64,000 nucleotides of DNA from JANXLS01 sp037129555 (GTDB taxonomy: Bacteria; Planctomycetota; SZUA-567; H5-PLA8). Positions 62,378 to 64,000 of this stretch are shown piece by piece. How positions within the stretch are numbered: position 1 is the stretch's first letter; each line of letters opens with the position of its first letter. The position numbers and the translations under genes were made by a program. The stretch is from NCBI GenBank assembly GCA_037129555.1, contig JBAXUS010000002.1, positions 23,638 to 87,637 on the forward strand, given 5' to 3'. A model generated the notes under the pieces. That model had not been told where the DNA came from and searched no databases. It was given only the letters and a program-made list of their open reading frames with translations.

Positions 62378-62614
62378 ATGGGACGGTCGCCGCACAACTG
62401 GAACGGGTATATCGGACAGGGCCATATTGTGCCGGGGTTGGTGCGTCTGATCCAAGGCTCAAAACTGCGTGGCGAGCCGCTGCCAAACATACTTATCCCG
62501 GGAAATTCCGGCCTCGGGAAAACACAATTGGTGCAAACAATTGCCACTGACTACGGCACGAAACTTCATCTCATTTATAGTCGGAGTTATTGTCAATTGT
62601 TGACGGGCCGGTAA
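62378..62614 (+). pseudogene. RuvB-like AAA ATPase, N-terminal fragment
   Basis: From an ATG at 62378 with AGGAG upstream the frame reads PHNWNGYIGQGHIVPGLVRL, then PLPNILIPGNSGLGKTQLVQTIA. This is a RuvB-like start with Walker A GNSGLGKT. The frame leaves the family after KLHLIYS and closes at 62614, so about 70 residues of a 330-residue type remain. The start and ribosome site are intact, so a short peptide could be made. Confidence 0.6.
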
Positions 62615-62666
62615 AAAGTCACCGGATTCCTATGCAGGTCGAGCGGCATTGATCCGTCAATAATAC

Positions 62667-63352
62667 TTGCTGACAATTCGCGATCACATGACGGGTGACC
62701 TCTTCGACCGCTGGGCGTTTCTGAGCGCCAAACGCCGGGATTTGTTGGACCGGTCTTGGGCTGGCGTGTTCCGCCAACATCTGCTGACGCGGCTGCCCGT
62801 GGAAAAACTGGCACCGCTCTTTAGAACCGATGATGGTCGTCCCAGCAACGATTTGCATGTGGCGCTGGGCGTGTTGATCCTGCAACAGATGTTCGATTTG
62901 ACAGATGCGCAGGTGGTCGAATCCGCAGCCTTCAATATGGCCTGGCATTTTGCGTTTGGATTCGACCGCGCTGCGTTCTGCCATGCGTGAGCTCACGCGC
63001 CTGGGTTGTGTGGTCGAAACGATCAGTAAATTTCTGCAGGAATTGGCGCGGGTCCATCCGGCACTTCACGCACAGGTCGATCCCGACACGATTCGGAACT
63101 ATGTGGAACGTGAAGGTACAGGTTGTTTCGCTTTGGCGACACCCAGCGAATCCAAGCGCCGTCTACCTGAAGCCGGTGAGGATTTGGCCAAGCTGTTTTT
63201 GCACTACCAATCTTCCGAGGCGCAGACACGTCCGAGCTTTTTGGTGTTGAAGCGTGTCTTCAACGAGCAGTTCGAGATCACACCGGATGAAGGCGGAAAT
63301 GGCGGACGCAAAATCCGCGTGAAGGTGCCGGACGAAATTCCATGCGATACCG
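62667..63352 (+). pseudogene. ISNCY/IS1182-type transposase with internal and C-terminal deletion
   Basis: The first part (MLTIRDHMTGDLFDRWAFLS and HVALGVLILQQMFDLTDAQV) matches the N-terminus of ISNCY/IS1182-like transposases. Near 62950 the frame changes. The continuation RLDSTALRSAMRELTRLGCV, VDPDTIRNYVEREGTGCFAL and KVPDEIPCDT belongs to a later part of the same family, so a block with catalytic residues has been lost. At about 63352 transposase similarity ends in the middle of a conserved motif. Confidence 0.7.
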
Positions 63353-63538
63353 GATGCCGTGCACATCGATGGCTCGCTGGGCAAGCGGATTGATGCCAAC
63401 ATCACCAATCGCTTGCTCAAGGTGGACACCGTGCCGATGCTGGCCAGTTTCCACAACCGGCCTGGAGAGGGCTGGGTCGGCGAGCACATCGGCAAATGGA
63501 TCCATGCCGCCACGCTGGCGTGGGTCTATACCGGCAAC
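63353..63538 (+). pseudogene. GH127-type (DUF1680) glycosidase fragment
   Basis: The frame reads PDAVHIDGSLGKRIDANITN, then LLKVDTVPMLASFHNRPGEG and VGEHIGKWIHAATLAWVYTG. This resembles the N-terminal part of beta-L-arabinofuranosidase-like GH127 proteins (RL..vD...LL.gF..rpg...w.GEH.GKwlhAA.LAw..TGD). Similarity stops at the TGD position, where a different repeat protein continues in the same frame. Confidence 0.5.
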
Positions 63539-63658
63539 ACCATCCAGCGCTGCGGCTGTACGCCCATCAACGTCTGGTCCACCTCCGGCCTCAGCGACAA
63601 CATCACAATCCGCGACAACAAAATCACCGAGATCCGTGACGCGGCGATTAGCGCGCTT
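63539..63658 (+). pseudogene. Right-handed beta-helix protein fragment
   Basis: About 40 residues (NTIQRCGCTPINVWSTSGLS, then NITIRDNKITEIRDAAI) have the N-x-I, Gly and Asn-ladder pattern of parallel beta-helix (pectate lyase-like) proteins. It is in frame with the preceding fragment but unrelated to it, and ends where SNF2-associated sequence begins. Confidence 0.45.
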
Positions 63659-63660
63659 CG

Positions 63661-64000
63661 GAAAAATGCGCATGGGTGCGGGAACTCGTCGATTCGGGCG
63701 AAGTTTTCCATCCGTTGCGCTGGTCGCCGAAAGAAGCGCATCGGCTACTCCATGACATTCCCGTATTGGAGGAAAGCGGTGTGCTGGCGCGAGTGCCGGA
63801 CTGGTGGAGCAAACGGCCGCCGCGCGTGCGCGTGTCCATCGGCGATACGAAATCGTCTCGATTCGGTGTCGATTCGATGCTCGATTTCCAAGCCAAAATG
63901 ACGCTTGAAGGCGATGCCTTGTCGGATGACGAATGGCAGAGCATTCTCGCCGGCTTAGTTCAACTGCCCGGAAACCGGCACGATGTCAACGGCGTCTATG
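63661..64000 (+). pseudogene. SNF2-helicase-associated (DUF3670) fragment, runs off the window
   Basis: From 63661 the plus strand reads WVRELVDSGEVFHPLRWSPK, LHDIPVLEESGVLARVPDWW and SSRFGVDSMLDFQAKMTLEG, then SDDEWQSILAG. This resembles the SNF2_assoc region of bacterial SNF2-family helicases (PDWW...R..V.i......lGld.lldF...valGd..LS..E...Ll). The frame is open to the window edge. No start is visible and the 5' end is fused to a beta-helix fragment, so this is probably truncated. The helicase motifs would lie outside. Confidence 0.6.

Noticed and set aside
1..64000. CRISPR arrays, tRNA or rRNA genes
   Set aside because: No regularly spaced repeats and no recognisable tRNA or rRNA sequence were seen.

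Overview
The window looks like a chromosomal segment of a flagellated Gram-negative bacterium of the PVC superphylum, most likely Verrucomicrobiota. L- and P-ring genes show an outer membrane. The DUF1552/DUF1592 pair, a sulfatase fragment, a DUF6880 protein and an SGNH hydrolase are gene types I associate with Verrucomicrobiota and Planctomycetota. This placement is inferred from gene content; no rRNA or tRNA gene was seen.

Positions 1-31150 hold a nearly continuous flagellar locus. A minus-strand operon runs flgC-fliE-fliF-fliG-fliH-fliI-fliJ-motE-like-fliK-flgD and leaves the window at base 1. Divergently, a FlgR-like sigma-54 activator is followed by two tetratricopeptide-type proteins and flgB, which is separated from flgC. 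Then come an HDOD gene, flgM, flgF-flgG-flgA-flgH-flgI-flgJ-(flgN-like)-flgK-flgL-fliW-csrA, an opposing degenerate activator-like regulator, two flagellin paralogs, and fliD-fliS-(fliT-like). Four sites match the sigma-54 -24/-12 consensus with exact GG-N10-GC spacing, in front of flgC, the FlgR-like gene, flgF and fliD. Both flagellin leaders carry a hairpin with GGA in its loop just upstream of an AAGGAGG ribosome-binding site, which suggests CsrA control antagonised by FliW. A 141-bp MITE with perfect 18-bp ends and a 10-bp target duplication lies behind flgB.

Positions 31300-36900 carry two soluble sensor kinases and a lone receiver protein, around a damaged IS630 element fused to a DUF932 fragment. 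Positions 37000-52700 are a Wzx/Wzy-type exopolysaccharide operon: Wzc/GumC-like protein, outer-membrane barrel, Wza-like exporter, Wzx, glycosyltransferase, Wzy, two glycosyltransferases, WcaF-like acetyltransferase, a third GT4 enzyme and a WbaP-like initiating transferase. One more glycosyltransferase-like gene faces it.

Positions 52700-64000 are accessory and decayed. They include a gene with an in-frame stop, a frameshifted fibronectin-type remnant, an intact DUF1552 - SGNH hydrolase - DUF1592 cytochrome set, a tandem membrane-protein family (two whole copies and a third C-terminal stub), a sulfatase C-terminus, a DUF6880 protein, and a run of same-strand gene shards (RuvB-like, transposase, GH127-like, beta-helix, SNF2-associated) joined end to end up to the window edge.
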